NCBI GenBank assembly: GCA_039602395.1
Contig: JBCNJP010000028.1
Location: 1,364,001-1,428,000, forward strand
Reading direction: 5' to 3'
Length of the DNA: 64,000 nucleotides
From: Deinandra increscens subsp. villosa
Taxonomy: Eukaryota; Streptophyta; Magnoliopsida; Asterales; Asteraceae
In this document: positions 33,437 to 46,427 of the stretch, in pieces
How positions within the stretch are numbered: the stretch's first letter is position 1
How the letters are laid out: each line of letters opens with the position of its first letter
The notes under the pieces: model-generated
Told to the model about the DNA's origin: nothing
Databases searched by the model: none
Seen by the model: only the letters and a program-made list of their open reading frames with translations
Translations under genes and position numbers: made by a program

Positions 33437-35340
33437 AACTCCCCGTTGGAATATGATGTATCCACCACTTTTCAGCAATTCCAAATCTTCAGATCTTCAA
33501 GAACTAGTCTTCAAATACTCCTCCTTGGATAATACTTGATCTTCAACCTTGAATCTTGATCTCAGTTGCACTAGAAGTTGCATGGCTGCAACATGACCAT
33601 ATCACTGAACCACTTGAGCCTGGAGCTTTGAGAATCTTCTACAACACTCCCCTTTGACCGTGCTTGAGTCATTTCTTCAACCTACAGCTTCAGAAGATAG
33701 AAGTGCGGTTTTCCTTTTTCTTCCAAGTTTAAGTTAATCTTGGGCAAAAATCTCCTTCGGAGAACCAAGATGTTTTTGAAGTTTTTTTTTTGAAATTTGG
33801 TGTATCCCATGTCGATCAGATCAAAAACAAAATAGAAATAAAATCTTTTTAGCTTTTAGAAAGTTTATACCAAAACAAACCTAAAATCTTTTTGATTTTT
33901 CGAACTTATGTTAAAACACCCCGAAAATCTTTTTGATTTTTCTGAATAACAGAAACGATATACTGAATCAAACTCTATTTGGGATCATATTGGTCATAAC
34001 GTTCTGAACTACACTTCAATTTCAACTAGTTGAAGCAAACAAGCCATGTTAATTGCCGGTATAACTTGTCCATCTTAAACTCAGGCATAATCATACTCAT
34101 AACATCTGGATATGTTAAGGTATTCTTTATTTTGCTTTGACCAGTGGACCCCATATTATCAAACATATTCAGACGTTTTTCTTTTTATCGTGTGATTACA
34201 CTTATGATTATCACATAGTGTTTTGTATTCAAGATATCGTCAATTGTGTTCCATGCACAAATAATTAAGAACTTTAAATCGTCTACCTTAAGGTCGATCT
34301 TTCGATACAAATGGATTGGATCGACTTGAAAAATGGAAAGATTTGTACAAGTTATACGTTTCGTCACTACATTGTGGAAAAGCCTTAGCAAATAAGCCCT
34401 CGGATTTAACAAAATAAGAAAATAAAACAACTTGAAGTGGTATAATTCAACAACAATCAGGTCGATACTACCGTATACGTAGAGAAAGTCTGATAAATTA
34501 TACAAAACACAAAAGAAAATAAAGCAGAACGTTAAATGAACAACTATCAGGTCGATAGTCCCGTATACGCAGAGATAGTCCGATCATATAAGAAAATAAA
34601 GAAAATCAAACAAGTTTAAATCTTTAAAAAATGAACACATGTATACACAGTGACTTCTCATTTGTTTTTCACATATTTTGCTTTTCATATATCTTGAAAT
34701 ACGCTTAAAGATGTTGTCTACTAGGTCAAGCATAGCATTTAATGTATATCACATTTGTATACATTCTGATTTGCCGAGCCTACCTAGCACATCAAACAAT
34801 GGTCTTATGGCTTTTTCATCTACTCTATCCATGAGTCAGATACGTTCGCCAATGTACCATCATTTACCAATGATCAATTTCTCATTTTTTTTTATATTTT
34901 GCATGTATTCACCATGGTATATATTTTGCATGTGTTCACCTTCACCATGACATGCATATCTCCCCCTAAAATGAAAAACTTTATTTTTGGAATTTTGAGT
35001 TTTATAAAACCAAGACAGTACTTTTTGAATATTTCAAATTCCCCCCCCCCCCCCACCCCAAAACTAACAATGAAATTTAAAAGAAGAAAAGTTGATCGAT
35101 CATCACGGATACCTTTCAGTTTTGAAATTGAAAATTTCAATTTGAATTTGAAATCTTTGTAGTTTAAGTTAAGCAACATACTCCACCATTAGCAATATTG
35201 CAATTGCCGACAGGTCTTCTTGAGGTACCTGCACACACTAGTGAAAAACATTAGTTTTTAAACTGACCTGAGCCCTTGGATGCAGGTTGACCAGTGTTTA
35301 CGTTCTCTTTTCCTGTAAAAACCACTTTAGGTTTCCACCT
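33437..35340 (-). other. 3' noncoding region of element D
   Basis: Collinear with B, C and F 3' regions: AAATCTTTTTG blocks (33840-33935), ACACTTCAATTTCAA, hairpin array (34270-34600), TCTCCCCCT. A 14-C homopolymer is at 35041-35054. The polypurine tract next to the LTR has mutated to AACTCCCCG. Confidence 0.8.
34270..34600 (-). other. Three-hairpin RNA array, copy in element D
   Basis: Middle unit 34439-34503 has outer stem GUAUAAUUU/GAAUUAUAC and inner hairpin AUAC-GGUA-GUAU, a compensatory variant of GUAC/GUAC in B and F. The unit at 34270-34415 keeps AUC-GAAA-GAU but is split by an extra ~75 bp after TTTCGATAC. The unit at 34536-34597 is decayed. Confidence 0.65.
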
Positions 35341-36036
35341 CATCTGTGGTGTGGTAGTTTTTTATGAGTCTGTTTTTGGGCTAACTTGTGAAGGACCACC
35401 CTTTTCCTTAACAATTTGTTTAGGAACAATGTAGAGTCCGGGTATTTGAGAAATGTTAGAACAACAAATTCCTTATCGTTAACATTTCTAACTCCTAGGC
35501 TTGAAGTTTTCTCGTTAATTCATGAAATGTTAGAACAGCAAATTCCTTATCATGGTCAGCACCAGAATGTAATTCTCCTACTTACTAGGCAATGCTTCCA
35601 AAATCTTTTCTTTTAGCTCTTCTTCGTTTTTCTTGATATCAGCATTTTCGATTTCACTAATCAAATGTGCAAATCTTGAAACAATGGCTATGATATCTTC
35701 ATCAGGGTAATGCTTAAAATTGACAAATTCCTTATTCAACACCTTATTCTTACTTTTCTTGTACCGATCGTTTCCTTCACATCTAAGTTTCAATGCATCC
35801 CACAATTGCTTTGACTTTGTGCATGTCCTGAATTAATGCAAAACCTCCTTTGGTAATGCCATGGTGAGAATACCACAAGCTTTCTTCTCACGTTGATAAG
35901 CTTTCATTTCATCCTAAGTAAGATCTCTTGGCATCTCTGATTCACCATTCTCTTGAGGATAGGTGTAACCATCTTCTATTGGACACCACAAATCAACGTC
36001 ATTAGTACCAACATAGGCTTCAAAACGCTTTTTCCA
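35230..36036 (-). pseudogene. Element D gag, main part
   Basis: From 36036 leftwards: NWKKRFEAYVGTNDVDLW, a stop where relatives have CAG or CAA, LTMALPKE, stop, KQLWDALKLRCEGNDRYKKSKNKVLNKEFVNF and EIENADIKKNEEELKEKILEALPSK (35581-35805). Then UBN2 breaks off and a short tail near 35280-35345 resembles the end of Gag (WKPKVV...TGQP). Zinc knuckles and the coiled coil are deleted. Confidence 0.8.
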
Positions 36037-36041
36037 GTTAT

Positions 36042-36679
36042 TGTTGGAACTTTTAATAAGTGTGACTGACGCCATCAAATCTATTCTCGAATAATTCGGT
36101 TGAAGAATCCATTGTGATTTGATTCAGAGACGCGGGTTGTGATGCTCGAGGCTTGAAAGTTTAGACCGAAGACGTTTTCTTGAAAAGTCAACCGTTCGGG
36201 TCAACGGTCAACGTAAAAGTCAACGGAAGACCGGTTCGAGCGAGTCAAGCTTCATATTAATTAAATCGGCCTTGATTTAATTAATAATAATTATGTCATT
36301 TGTTTTATTTGTATTTAGCTCATTTTATTTGTGTTAGCTAGTTAGTGGGCTAGTGAGCACATGGGCTCTCTATTTATAGGGTGAGTGTGCTCCATTAGAA
36401 AAGGATGAATAATGGATGAATAATGAGTGATGTGAGCTATCATTTTCTAGAGAGAGAGTCACACATTGGGTTTGAGCTCAACCCAATGTGACCATGGATT
36501 TCCAATGACGAGTTTGTAATCTTTCGGTTCGTTGTAATCATTCAGCAATAATCAATGAATCGTTTGATTTTATTATTTCTTGTCATTTATTATCTTTGAT
36601 TCTCTTCATCCCGTCTCCTCCAATCTAATCTTCGTTCTTGCTCAAGATCGAGATTCTCGATGTGAAATCAGTCCTGACA
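36042..36679 (+). repeat. 5' LTR of element E
   Basis: 638 bp. TATTTATAG near 36371 could be the TATA region. Ends ATCAGTCCTGACA directly before the PBS. Shows scattered substitutions and several small indels against the right copy. Confidence 0.9.
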
Positions 36680-39207
36680 AATGGTATCAGAGCGGGTACC
36701 GATCAGATTCATCTCACCGTGAATCTGGTCACTCGAATCTGTGATTTTGAGCTTGAACGAGGTGCTGATTGGAAAACCCACTTTGGAGACTTTTTCTATC
36801 TTTTTCTTATTTTTGGAGCTGATTGATGATTTCTGGATGAATCTGATGATAGATTCTTGTTATTGGGTTCATTTAGATATGATTTCATGCTCCATATGTT
36901 CAAATCAGTGAAGAAATACGAGATCTGAGCTGAAAAAATAAAACGAAACTGTTAGAGTTTTCCCGTTTTTGGGGTTTTGAAGATTTTTTGAGCTTTGATT
37001 CTGAGTTTTTGGTGCTAAAATCAGTGTTTTTGGATGAAATAAAGTATGAATCTTGAAGGAAAACGCGTTCCGGATCCATTGGGAGCTTCGGTTTTGTCTG
37101 AAACGCAACGGTTTGGGCAGATCTGGAGAAACACACAGTAGTGTGTGTTCTTGGTGTTCTTCATTTTTTATGAAGATTGCCTTGGCGATTTCGCAGCTGA
37201 TGAAGATGTTCTTGGCGACCTGGAAATCACTTGAAGATGGTCATGGCGATCTGGGTGTCGTTGAACTTTTTCTTGACGATTTCTGAGTTATTACTTGGCG
37301 ACTTCGACAAAGTTCTTGGCGATCTGGTAGTTACCTTTAGCGACTTGGGTTTTTTTTGGCGATCTCATGGCTTTGGCGACCTCGTTTTTGCCCTTGGCGA
37401 CCTCGAATAAGTGTTGGCGACCTCGTATCTTTGGCGATCTCGACATATCTCGTCAACTGGGTTTTCGTTCGAATAAGTATCAGTGAGTTTTGATCGTTAA
37501 AATGTGTAGAGGACGGACACACGATCACAACGAGCTAAAATTCATAAAAAATGGTCGAGTATTGGCTGAGATATGCTTGTCTCACGCTTTTCCGGTGAGC
37601 AAACTCGGTTTTCCGGTGGTCCTCCGATCGTTTTAGGGTTTCTGGATGGTGCAGGTTTGAGGTGAGAGAAGACAGTGACGTGGCGAGTAGCTATTGGCTG
37701 CCTGGGAATGTTGGTCTCTCTCCTATGTCGGTGTCTTTATTGTTGTCGAACAGCCATTGGCTGGAAATAAAAGCGCGTGGGCCCCCTTTGACAAATGTAT
37801 CCGTTGAAGAGAATGGTCTGCCATATGCTCATTGGCTGTGAGGAGTTCTTGTGGGACCATCTGTACCAGGTTTTCTTTGACAGCTATTGTTGCTGTCGCC
37901 ACCTGATTGGTGGACTATCCCCTCACATGGATCCATTCTTTCTCAGCCGTGGATCTCCTCTATTTTCAAACCGTTAGATCGAGCATGTGCTTCCTCTACC
38001 ATTTTCTGATTGGCCTACGCATGTGTCACATGGATCAAGATCTTTTTCGTTTAAAAACTTTTGATCCAGACCGTAGATGGGTTTTTATTGAGGAAATCTG
38101 ATTGGTGGATTTATTTCTACTAGGATCATGGTTTTTCTTGAGGTATTTTTTAATGACTAATAATTTTTCTGCATTATTTCATTAAATGCGGGCATTTTCT
38201 CATCAGTTTTTCTACAAGAATAACGAGATAACGCCTCAACGAAATTGTGAAAAATTCTTATTGGTCTTGGATTTATTCCGCTTATTTTGACCGGGTTTCT
38301 AGCTTTTGTTGACGTCAAGACCACGTTAGCTAACGACCACTGACGGACTGGTTTCGCTTCTCGGTTAAGTCTGCAACTGTTTCGTTATGTCTCACTCCAA
38401 GTTGTTTAGCTGATGCAGTGCTGATGTCATCTAACCAAATTAACTGGAATCTCAGTTAAATATTGGAATATTCCGTTAAATCTCTAACGGAAGGCCCGTT
38501 ACTTGAATAAAATTGACGGCTTTCTCAGATTCATTCCAAATTGCACTGTGTGACTCAGAATTCTTCACGGAATATATTTCCGAGTTCGATTTTCTTCGCC
38601 AAAATTATGAAGACTTCGGTTATGAATAAATTTCTCGTTTACGCTCGGGATCTCAGTTTTTCGCCGATTTGACACTTTATTTTTGCATCCAACCCAGTCA
38701 CGCGGAACAAGTTCAGTATTTATGGATCATTCACAACTGTCAGCACCCGGCTTCCGGTTTTTCACAAGATTGTCCGATTTCAGGATTTTAGTACCGTATT
38801 CTCTTCGGAACTGAGCGGAACGGTTCCACTCTCTGCATCTGATTTTCCGCTTCCGCATCGGATGTTTTCAGAGGGATCTAGAGAAAAGGGGGAACTTCTA
38901 TGGATTTGGATTATCGGGTCGATTATCAGAAGTTGGAGCATTTTCAGTGATTGATTGGTTTATCTGACTCGGTTTGTTGTGATTTTGACTCCAACGTTCA
39001 GCATTCTTAGTATTTTACCCGACCGTGTGAACCGAGTGAACTGCAGCACTTGGATCTCAACTGGAGCAACAAGAACAGAAAAAGCTTATTCAAAGGGGGA
39101 ACCTTTACAACAGAAAGATTCCGGTTTATCAGTTATTCTTTGAAAATGTACGACAGAGCGGTTCTTCACTAGTATGACAGATTTGACAACGTCAGTCAAG
39201 GGGGAAT
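36680..39207 (+). other. Interior of element E, noncoding
   Basis: No ORF above about 80 codons and no retroviral motif. 37176-37445 contains a run of irregular TTGGCGAC/T words (about fifteen copies) in the part corresponding to a leader. The remainder is unique-looking sequence of fairly balanced composition, ending with GTCAGTCAAGGGGGAAT. Confidence 0.6.
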
Positions 39208-39857
39208 TGTTGGAACTTTTAATAAGTGTGACTGACGCCATCAAATCTATTCTCGAATAATTCGGTTGAAGAATCCATTGTGATTTGATTCAGAGACGCG
39301 GGTTGTGATGCTCGAGGCTTGCAAGTTTGGACCGAAGACGTTTTCTTGAAAAGTCAACCGTTCAGGTCAACGGTCAACGTAAAAGTCAACGGAAGATCGG
39401 TTCGAGCGAGTCAAGCTTCATATTAATTAAATCATCTTTGATTTTATTAATAATAATTATGTCATTTGTTTATTTGTATTTGCTCATTTGTATGTGTGTT
39501 AGCTAGTTAGTGGGCTAGTGAGCACATGGGCTCTCTATAAATAGGAAGGGATAGCTTCATTGTTAGATGATGAATAAGTGATGAATAATGAAAGAATAAT
39601 GAGTGATGTGAGCTATCATTTTCTAGAGAGAGAGAGTCACACATTGGGTTTGAGCTCAACCCAATGTGACCATGGATTTCCAATGACGAGTTTGTAATCA
39701 TTCGGTTCGTTGTAATCATTCAGCAATAATCAATGAATCGTTTGATCTTTCATTTCTTGTCATATATTATCTTTGATTCTCTTCATCCCGTCTCCTTCCA
39801 ATCTCACCTTTGTTCTTGCTCAAGATCGGGATTCTTGATGTGAAATCGGTCCTGACA
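39208..39857 (+). repeat. 3' LTR of element E
   Basis: 650 bp, partner of 36042-36679. TATA-like TCTATAAATAGG near 39533. Confidence 0.9.
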
Positions 39858-39862
39858 GTTAT

Positions 39863-39980
39863 GATAATCTTCCAACTTCATGAGCTTAAGTACTTTCTGA
39901 CTTGTACTGATTTCATTATCATAATTCAGCATCGCTTGCATTGTTGATTGAACCACTGTAAAGGATTGAAAATCATTCAT
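39863..39980 (-). pseudogene. Element D gag, N-terminal start
   Basis: From ATG at 39980: MNDFQSFTVVQSTMQAMLNYD, then EISTSQKVLKLMKLEDYHN up to the E insertion; the frame continues at 36036. Confidence 0.8.
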
Positions 39981-40006
39981 CTTGAATGTTTTAGAAGTTG
40001 TTTTAC

Positions 40007-43000
40007 TATGACACCTCGTCCAAAAGTCAGGTCAAACCTCCTTACTTTGACTTTTAGAGTAACTACTATATGCCTTAATCTTAACTGCTTAACTGTCAAT
40101 AACTGAGCTTAACTGACAAACCGGACGTTTGTTAATTCCCACGTTTGTATTAGAAACCGTACTCTAATAAATAAGAAAAAAAGCCATTAAGTAATTAATG
40201 GAATTTCAATAATAAGAAAATAAATATAAAAAATATATTTTTTATATTTTCTTTGGAAACCAGTGTCACGAATTTACATCAACAACACAACGACACTTTA
40301 AGTGATTACGTAATTAAAACATATTGGTTTTAAATACTCATGGTGATCGAGCTTAAAACCAACGCGAACAAACGAAACAGTCTTCGTTAACTTTCACGCG
40401 TACAAAACCGTATCCCGTATCCACTTTGGAAAAACAAAAACAATCAACTTAACAAAATCATTTTTATGAACTAAAAATGTGATCAAACATGTTTGTTGTC
40501 AAGACTTAGCCGAAAACCGGAACCGGAGACCCAACAAGCCCAACGAATCAAAAACCTTGAAAACGAACCCGTAACTTGACCCGATGACTAAACCCGTTTA
40601 ACCAAAACACCGACCCGAACCGGAGGACCGACCCACGACCCAACCGGGCCAGACTGGATCCGGTTCGATCCTGCGCTTCGGTCCGATCGAAAACCAGCCC
40701 ACTTCGGCCCAAACCCGACAAACCGCCCCGAACTCTTATAATTTTCCCTTTGGGCTTCGGCCCATTTCACTAAACCAAACAAACTTGATTTTTAGGCCAC
40801 TAGTAGATTCTATAAAAATCAAGCCCAACACATTTATTTTTATAGAATCCTACCACCTTGTATTATTTCTATACAAGGGAAGCCTCATCTAATTTTTATA
40901 AAATTAAGATTTTTAGGATTCACCACCACTGTTTTATTTTATAAAGTCTCCTATTATTACATAGCATTATATAAAACATGATATAGTTTAATAAAACACC
41001 TACAACTAGTTAATCTCCTTGGTGATAAAATGGCCACATACTAATCTTAATTCACACAAGTCTATAAGTCATAGACTTAGTTGTCTAGTACTATAAGTCC
41101 CTTGGATCAAAATGGTAACTAGTGGTTAATGACCAAAATTTTGACTATAAAAGGAAGCCTCCACTTCACTTTCACTCCACATCAAACAACTCTTTCTTTC
41201 CTCTCCTTGTTGCTCCAACCGGCCACCACCCATCACCGCACAACTGTCGTCGGACAACCTCCCTCAGTCGCCGCTGAGCCACCGCGAGCCGCCGGAAACC
41301 ACCATCGAACCGCCGGTCTCCTCCTCCCCCTTCTCGGTTTTCCTTCCCTACTACTTGTGAGTTTTCTAAACTCATTACTTTCACTTTCCTACACTTCTAA
41401 CACCCAAAATGATACCCCAAGTCTTGACAACAACCACCAAATATTTACATTTTGTTTGAATAATCTAACAAACTCTCTTCTCTATATCATTCTTCAAGAT
41501 CCAAACATTTCTTTGGTGCCTTAAGGCTTAAAGTAGCCAAGAAATATGGTGAAACACACTAGGAAATCCAAGGAAAGTATTAGTGTGCACCAAGGATTCT
41601 TGTATTCTTGCAATTTCATTTAATCTATTATTATGTTTTTTGATTTATTTATCCTAACACATTTGTGTTAGTAGAATCATTTGAACTAATAAATAAATGA
41701 TTAGTTACATATGAAATGGGTGTTAAATCTTAATATAATGAAGTGCTTAGTTTGTCCTAACACACTAAGTGTTAGTTGATTTATTTAAATCTCATGTTAA
41801 TAATGTTATTTGGTCCTAACACTATAAGTGTTAGTAGATATACATGAATTTGATGAACATTTGGTCCTAACACTTAGTGTTAGTAGATAGAAAATGATAA
41901 TATGAATAAAATGTTACATTTGGTCATAACTAGTAAAAATGGATGGATTAAAAGAACATGGGAATGGACAAGATTGGTTAAATAAAATACATGAGACTTA
42001 CTTATTTTAGTAAAATTGACATTTATGTCAAATAATTTATTTGACATAAATACTTGGATTTATTACAAGTTTTAACTATATAAAGATATGTTTTAAAAAG
42101 GAATAAAGTTTCTATTAAAATGAATTAGTTACATGGGTATGTTTTATAAAATGATTTTTATAGAAATAATCAAGAGACATACATGGACTTTTAAATATTT
42201 GTATAACCTTTTATTACTTTGATGAATCAAAGTAATCAAAACGGAAATACGTTGCGTAGTAATAAAACCGGGACCCATACGACGATATACGCGAGAACGT
42301 AAACATTTGGAAATATATATCAAATCACTTATTTCGTTTTCTTGAAAATAACTTAAAAGTTTATAATAATAAACTTTTATAAATCTAAGTATCCTCATGT
42401 ATTATTTCAAAATAAAATGGAGATGAATATTTTATGAGTATAAATTATCAAATGAATTCTATTTACTAAATTATTAAACGTTTTGACTAAAAACGTATCT
42501 TTAAAAGATTCAAATGATAAACGTTTTACGACGAAATAAACTTTAAATAATTATTTCTTGATCAATAATTATTTACAAAAGTTTAAGCTATGTTTTATTT
42601 ACAATTCACCAATACTTGTTAATCATAATTATTTAAATAATAATAATAATTAAAACTTATATAAATAGAGTGGTTATAGAGAAACCCAGTGAGTTTACTA
42701 GAGAAACCCAATTTCTATGGTCGTTTGCCCAAAACGGTCGTTTCAGGCAAAACGACCGTGACGTGTCGCGACGACGACAACTTTAAAATTCAGGGGCCCC
42801 CCTTTTCCAAAAATCGTATTGAGGTTGTTTTGTTTGAAACGGTCGTTTCACATGAAACGGTCGTGAGAAATAGGTGAATATATCAATTTGATGGGTGGAT
42901 ATATCTACAGCCTATAAATAACCAAACGAACTTATAAAAATAATAATAAACATTATTATTTAACACAATATTCAAGACTTGGTTGACTTATTTAATGATT

Positions 43001-44189
43001 ATCCTTATTAGTTTATATTTGTTTAACATAAATATAAACTTTGAAAACGTGTATTTATTTGTATACTGAATACTAACAACGAGCTTTCCAAACAAATACA
43101 AACGGGATTATACGTCACTTGACCGGTATCACTTGGGTGACAATTGTTACTCAATTGATTATAAACCTTATGCAATTGTCTTATTATTTAATTAGGAGAT
43201 TACCTGCTGTTATTACCTTCCGGTTCAGTTTATTCACCTACTGATCAAGTGAGTTTCATGGCCCCTTTTCTTTTAACTGTTTTTATACCCTTGGGGGAGA
43301 AATCATGAACTAACAAATGCTTTTACTTAATACTATGGTTTATCTATTAGCCATATGACTGCTTGTTCTCTTATTGATGCCCAACTAAGGTACATTATCG
43401 TTATAAACGTTTGTACAATTGTATCCCACCATTAATTGATTTCAATTAGTTCTGTACGAAACAATTGCTAGTGAATAGTTCTATTTGGGTTGACAACCCT
43501 GCCAAGTTTGGTCGCTCCAAGCCTGACTCCGTACATTGTCAAGGGGTACACGTCAGTTATTCTGCTCTATTCGGTATCTCTAGGGCGAGATACCATGGGT
43601 GGGTAAACCGTTAGTATTTGAAATCAAGGTTCAGATGAGATCATACAACCACAATGGTAAACCAATGTAATATTTAAGTATGCCAAAACTGTTTTACAAA
43701 TCCGAAACATAGAGTCTTAAACCTGTGAACCTCACCAACTTTATGTTGACCCTTTGCTTGTGAAAGTGTAGGCTAAGCCTTTAAAAAGTGGAGGCTATGC
43801 TTCCAAAAAGTGGAGGGATAAACCTACACTTTATAGTAGTTTTAGGTCTAAAAACACCATTTTTAGTTGCAAGTTTTGAATTTATTTATGATTTCTCAGG
43901 TAACTAGGCAATCACCGAAGATATGCAAATGGGGCTTAACTTCAACTATCGGACCTGCTCCGCCGGAGTCATAGTCCCGACCTATCCTAAATAAACTATA
44001 TTATGCTTTTATCAATAAATTAAGACTTTTTATATTCAAATGTAAGACATTATCATTTTCACCACTTTTCCGCTGCAATCTAAATGATGTGATCTTTATT
44101 ATAACGTTTGAATATATTTAGTTGTTCTATGTACCCACGACTATGATTCCATTCCGTTCACACCCGAATCTGTTGACCAGGGTGTGACA
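40007..44189 (+). mobile_element. LTR M: probable solo LTR of a Tekay-like chromovirus, 4.2 kb
   Basis: Bounded by a perfect TTTAC duplication (40002-40006, 44190-44194). Starts TATGACACC (ancestral TGTGACACC with one change) and ends GGGTGTGACA. No internal domain or second copy is present, so it is a single LTR-like unit. A promoter-like TATAAAAG is at 41146-41153, followed by pyrimidine-rich sequence and a C-rich stretch (41220-41330). The 3' end has CTCACCAACTTTATGTTGACC and TTTCCGCTGC, shared with 30180-30437 and L. Long LTRs of this type are known in Tekay/Del chromoviruses; the lineage is inferred. A 131-codon frame at 41129 has no family. Confidence 0.75.
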
Positions 44190-44194
44190 TTTAC

Positions 44195-44707
44195 CGAATA
44201 AGAATCTATCTGCCGAATCAAACAGTTTGCTGAATGACCTAATAACAACTAGCTAATGAATCAATATAGACACGAGTATCGAATGAAATATGCATGGCGA
44301 ATGAGAATTTTCGCTGAATAAAGACTCAAGAAATGAAACAATGACCGAATAAATTGAACGAACGAATGAAATAGATTCGTTGAAGGAACTGATTCGGTGG
44401 ATGGAACTTCCAGAATATGAAGACTGACTGCCAAATAACCAGAAAATGAAACTAACACACAACCAAATGATCAGAAAATGATCACTGAATGACCGACAAA
44501 TGAAACATACTATTTATTTAGTGACATGTTTTTGGCTATAACTTTCTCATTATTGCAAATTTGATGAAAAACCTTTTATCAAAAGTGATCAAAAGCAGAT
44601 TTAGAACAAACTGATCAGAACAAATTTTGAAAATAGTGACTTTTGCAAAACGTTTTTGTGAAAAAGCTTCAAAACTTGAAAAGTTTTCACTGAACTGAGC
44701 AACCTAA
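44195..44707 (-). promoter_or_regulatory. Leader of element D with CCGAAT motifs
   Basis: Untranslated part between PBS and gag. 44195-44500 holds many CGAAT/CCGAAT words, corresponding to CCGAAC in A, B, C and F. Part of the leader continues left of insertion M (39981-40001). Confidence 0.6.
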
Positions 44708-44719
44708 GCTCTGATACCA
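44708..44719 (-). other. Primer binding site of element D
   Basis: TGGTATCAGAGC in element sense, two bases from the LTR. Confidence 0.88.
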
Positions 44720-44721
44720 CT

Positions 44722-45067
44722 TTTAGTTGCCCTGAGCAGATTTTGTTCTATGTTTTAAGATTAGAAGATGACAGAAAACAATAAACAAATAGTTGAGTTT
44801 ATTTCATCGAATGAAGAATTACACACACAGCTCACCAAATGAAACTCTCAACTGGCAAAAGTCTTTCTGGGCCGAATGAACTTGTCTATTTATAGACAAA
44901 CTGCTTACCGAATGAATGCCACTGAATGACTTATTTGTGGTTATTCGCCACTCATTCGGCGAGACTCATTCTCTCATATAAAATACATGACTCACACAGA
45001 ACGCCCTAGCAACTGTTACAGACATGACATGATGCATCATTTAACACATAGGGTCTATGCACTAACA
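44722..45067 (-). repeat. 5' LTR of element D
   Basis: 346 bp, partner of 33073-33436, with TTTAGTTGCCCTGAGC at its start (G of the terminal TG changed to T). ACCGAATGA-type words at 44905-44970. Confidence 0.87.
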
Positions 45068-45072
45068 AAGGT

Positions 45073-45982
45073 GAGAGCTTATAAAGTCACTTAACAACGC
45101 GCCAAAGGTTTGTTTATTCCCAATTGAGTATAAGAGTTTAGCCAAGCATGGTGCTGTTAGTTGTGAACTGCTGGTTCGTTAGCAATGAACCATGGGTTCG
45201 TTGTTTAGCTAGTTCTTTTGACAGTAAGATCTATACATAGGTCAAGTCGTGTACATCTGAGGAGAGGAAGTGTGTTAACAGTGTGTTTAGAGTGTGTATT
45301 CAGTCCAGAGTTTATGTAACCAGTTTCTATGTGAAATCAATAAAGCAAAGCTTTATTTACATCTTGTTTCTATTAAATTGAATACCGAAACCACTAGTAA
45401 GATCCATCCCAGGTTGCTCTACTGGTTGTTAGGTGGTCAATTCGAAAATTTGGTCAAAATTGAGTGGGTTTAGAGTAAAATTTGATCATTCTAGGTGTTT
45501 TCTGGTGTCAATTGCTTTCCTCAGTGTTCGTTTTGTATTTCTCTTGTTGACTGCTCAAATTCTGTGTTAAAATCATCAAATTCGTAAAATGTGTGCAAAT
45601 TTGCTTCTAGTTTGTTGATTGGACACTTGGTTCGTTAGTTGATCCTCTCAGTTCGTTCTTTGTATCTTGAAGGCTTGGTTCGTTGAGTCTTGGTCTATAT
45701 AGTGTATCTTCAACACTTCTGGTTCGTTGCATCTCAGTTCGTTTAGGGTATATTCATTTGTGGTCGTGAAGGTTATTTCTTAGTTCATGACAGTTGTTCC
45801 ACCGAACCGTTTGTCCATTGGTTGTTTTAGTTCGTTTGAATTTCTGGTTCGTTGATTTGTTCGCTTCGTTGACTAAATCTTGGTTCGTTGACTTTAGTGT
45901 TGACTTTCTCAGTTCGTCCATAACTTGGGTTCGTTAGGATTCTTAATCTTTGGTTCATTGATCAGATTATTAAATTTTCAAA
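45073..45982 (+). repeat. Element G: LTR-like and leader remnant
   Basis: Plus-strand copia remnant interrupted at its left by D. 45073-45440 looks like LTR (AATCAATAAAGCAAAGC, cf. GATCAATAAAACAATC in F), but no TGGTATCAGAGC is recognisable. 45520-45960 is a leader rich in GTTCGTT words. Confidence 0.55.
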
Positions 45983-46427
45983 ATGAATTATTTTCAAGCT
46001 TTTGTCACTATGAAGAACACGATGCAAGCTATGCTCAATTATGATAATGAAATCGGAACAAGACAGAAAGTTCCCAAACTATTGTAACTAGAAGATTATC
46101 ATAATTGGAAGAAAAGATTCAAAACATATATTGGAGCTAATGATATTGATCTATGGATTCCAATTGAAGATGGGTATAAGCGTTCAACTGATGCTGGAGA
46201 AGAAGCTAAAGAGAAAAGAGATTTCACATCTGCAGAAAAGAAAAGCTATGAATTAGAAAAGAACGCTTATGGAATTTTTACCATGACGCTGCCGAAAGAA
46301 TTGTTGCATCAGTTCAACACATGTACAAAATCTAAAACAATATGGAATGCTTTAAAATTGAGATGTGAGGGGAACGATCATTGTAAAAAGAGTGAAAAGA
46401 AGGTTGTTAACAAAGAATCTCACAATT
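45983..46427 (+). pseudogene. Element G gag fragment (UBN2)
   Basis: MNYFQAFVTMKNTMQAMLNYD, KVPKLL then TAA where a lysine codon is expected, LEDYHNWKKRFKTYIGANDIDLW, LPKELLHQFNTC, LKLRCEGNDHCKKSE. It breaks off at VNKESHN against the LTR of H. Confidence 0.8.

Larger units (their letters stand above)
36042..39857 (+). mobile_element. Element E: coding-free copia-type LTR element
   Basis: LTRs 36042-36679 and 39208-39857, TGTTGGAAC...CCTGACA ends, PBS TGGTATCAGAGC at 36682-36693, PPT TCAAGGGGGAAT before the right LTR, target duplication GTTAT (36037-36041, 39858-39862). The 2.5-kb interior has no gag or pol homology and no long ORF, so it is a large non-autonomous element of the kind called LARD. 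It interrupts D gag. Confidence 0.9.
33073..45067 (-). mobile_element. Element D: gag-only copia retrotransposon with two nested insertions
   Basis: Minus strand: 5' LTR 44722-45067, PBS 44708-44719, leader with CCGAAT motifs, gag from 39980, 3' noncoding region, PPT about 33437-33445, 3' LTR 33073-33436. Without insertions E and M it is about 4.0 kb. Gag is shortened: after the UBN2 domain (to about 35581) only a short tail remains and there is no pol. LTRs are clearly diverged, so D is older than B. Confidence 0.9.

Noticed and set aside
41129..41524. 131-codon ORF in LTR M as a host gene
   Set aside because: It starts just before a TATA box, covers the probable transcription start and a C-rich untranslated stretch, and has low-complexity composition.
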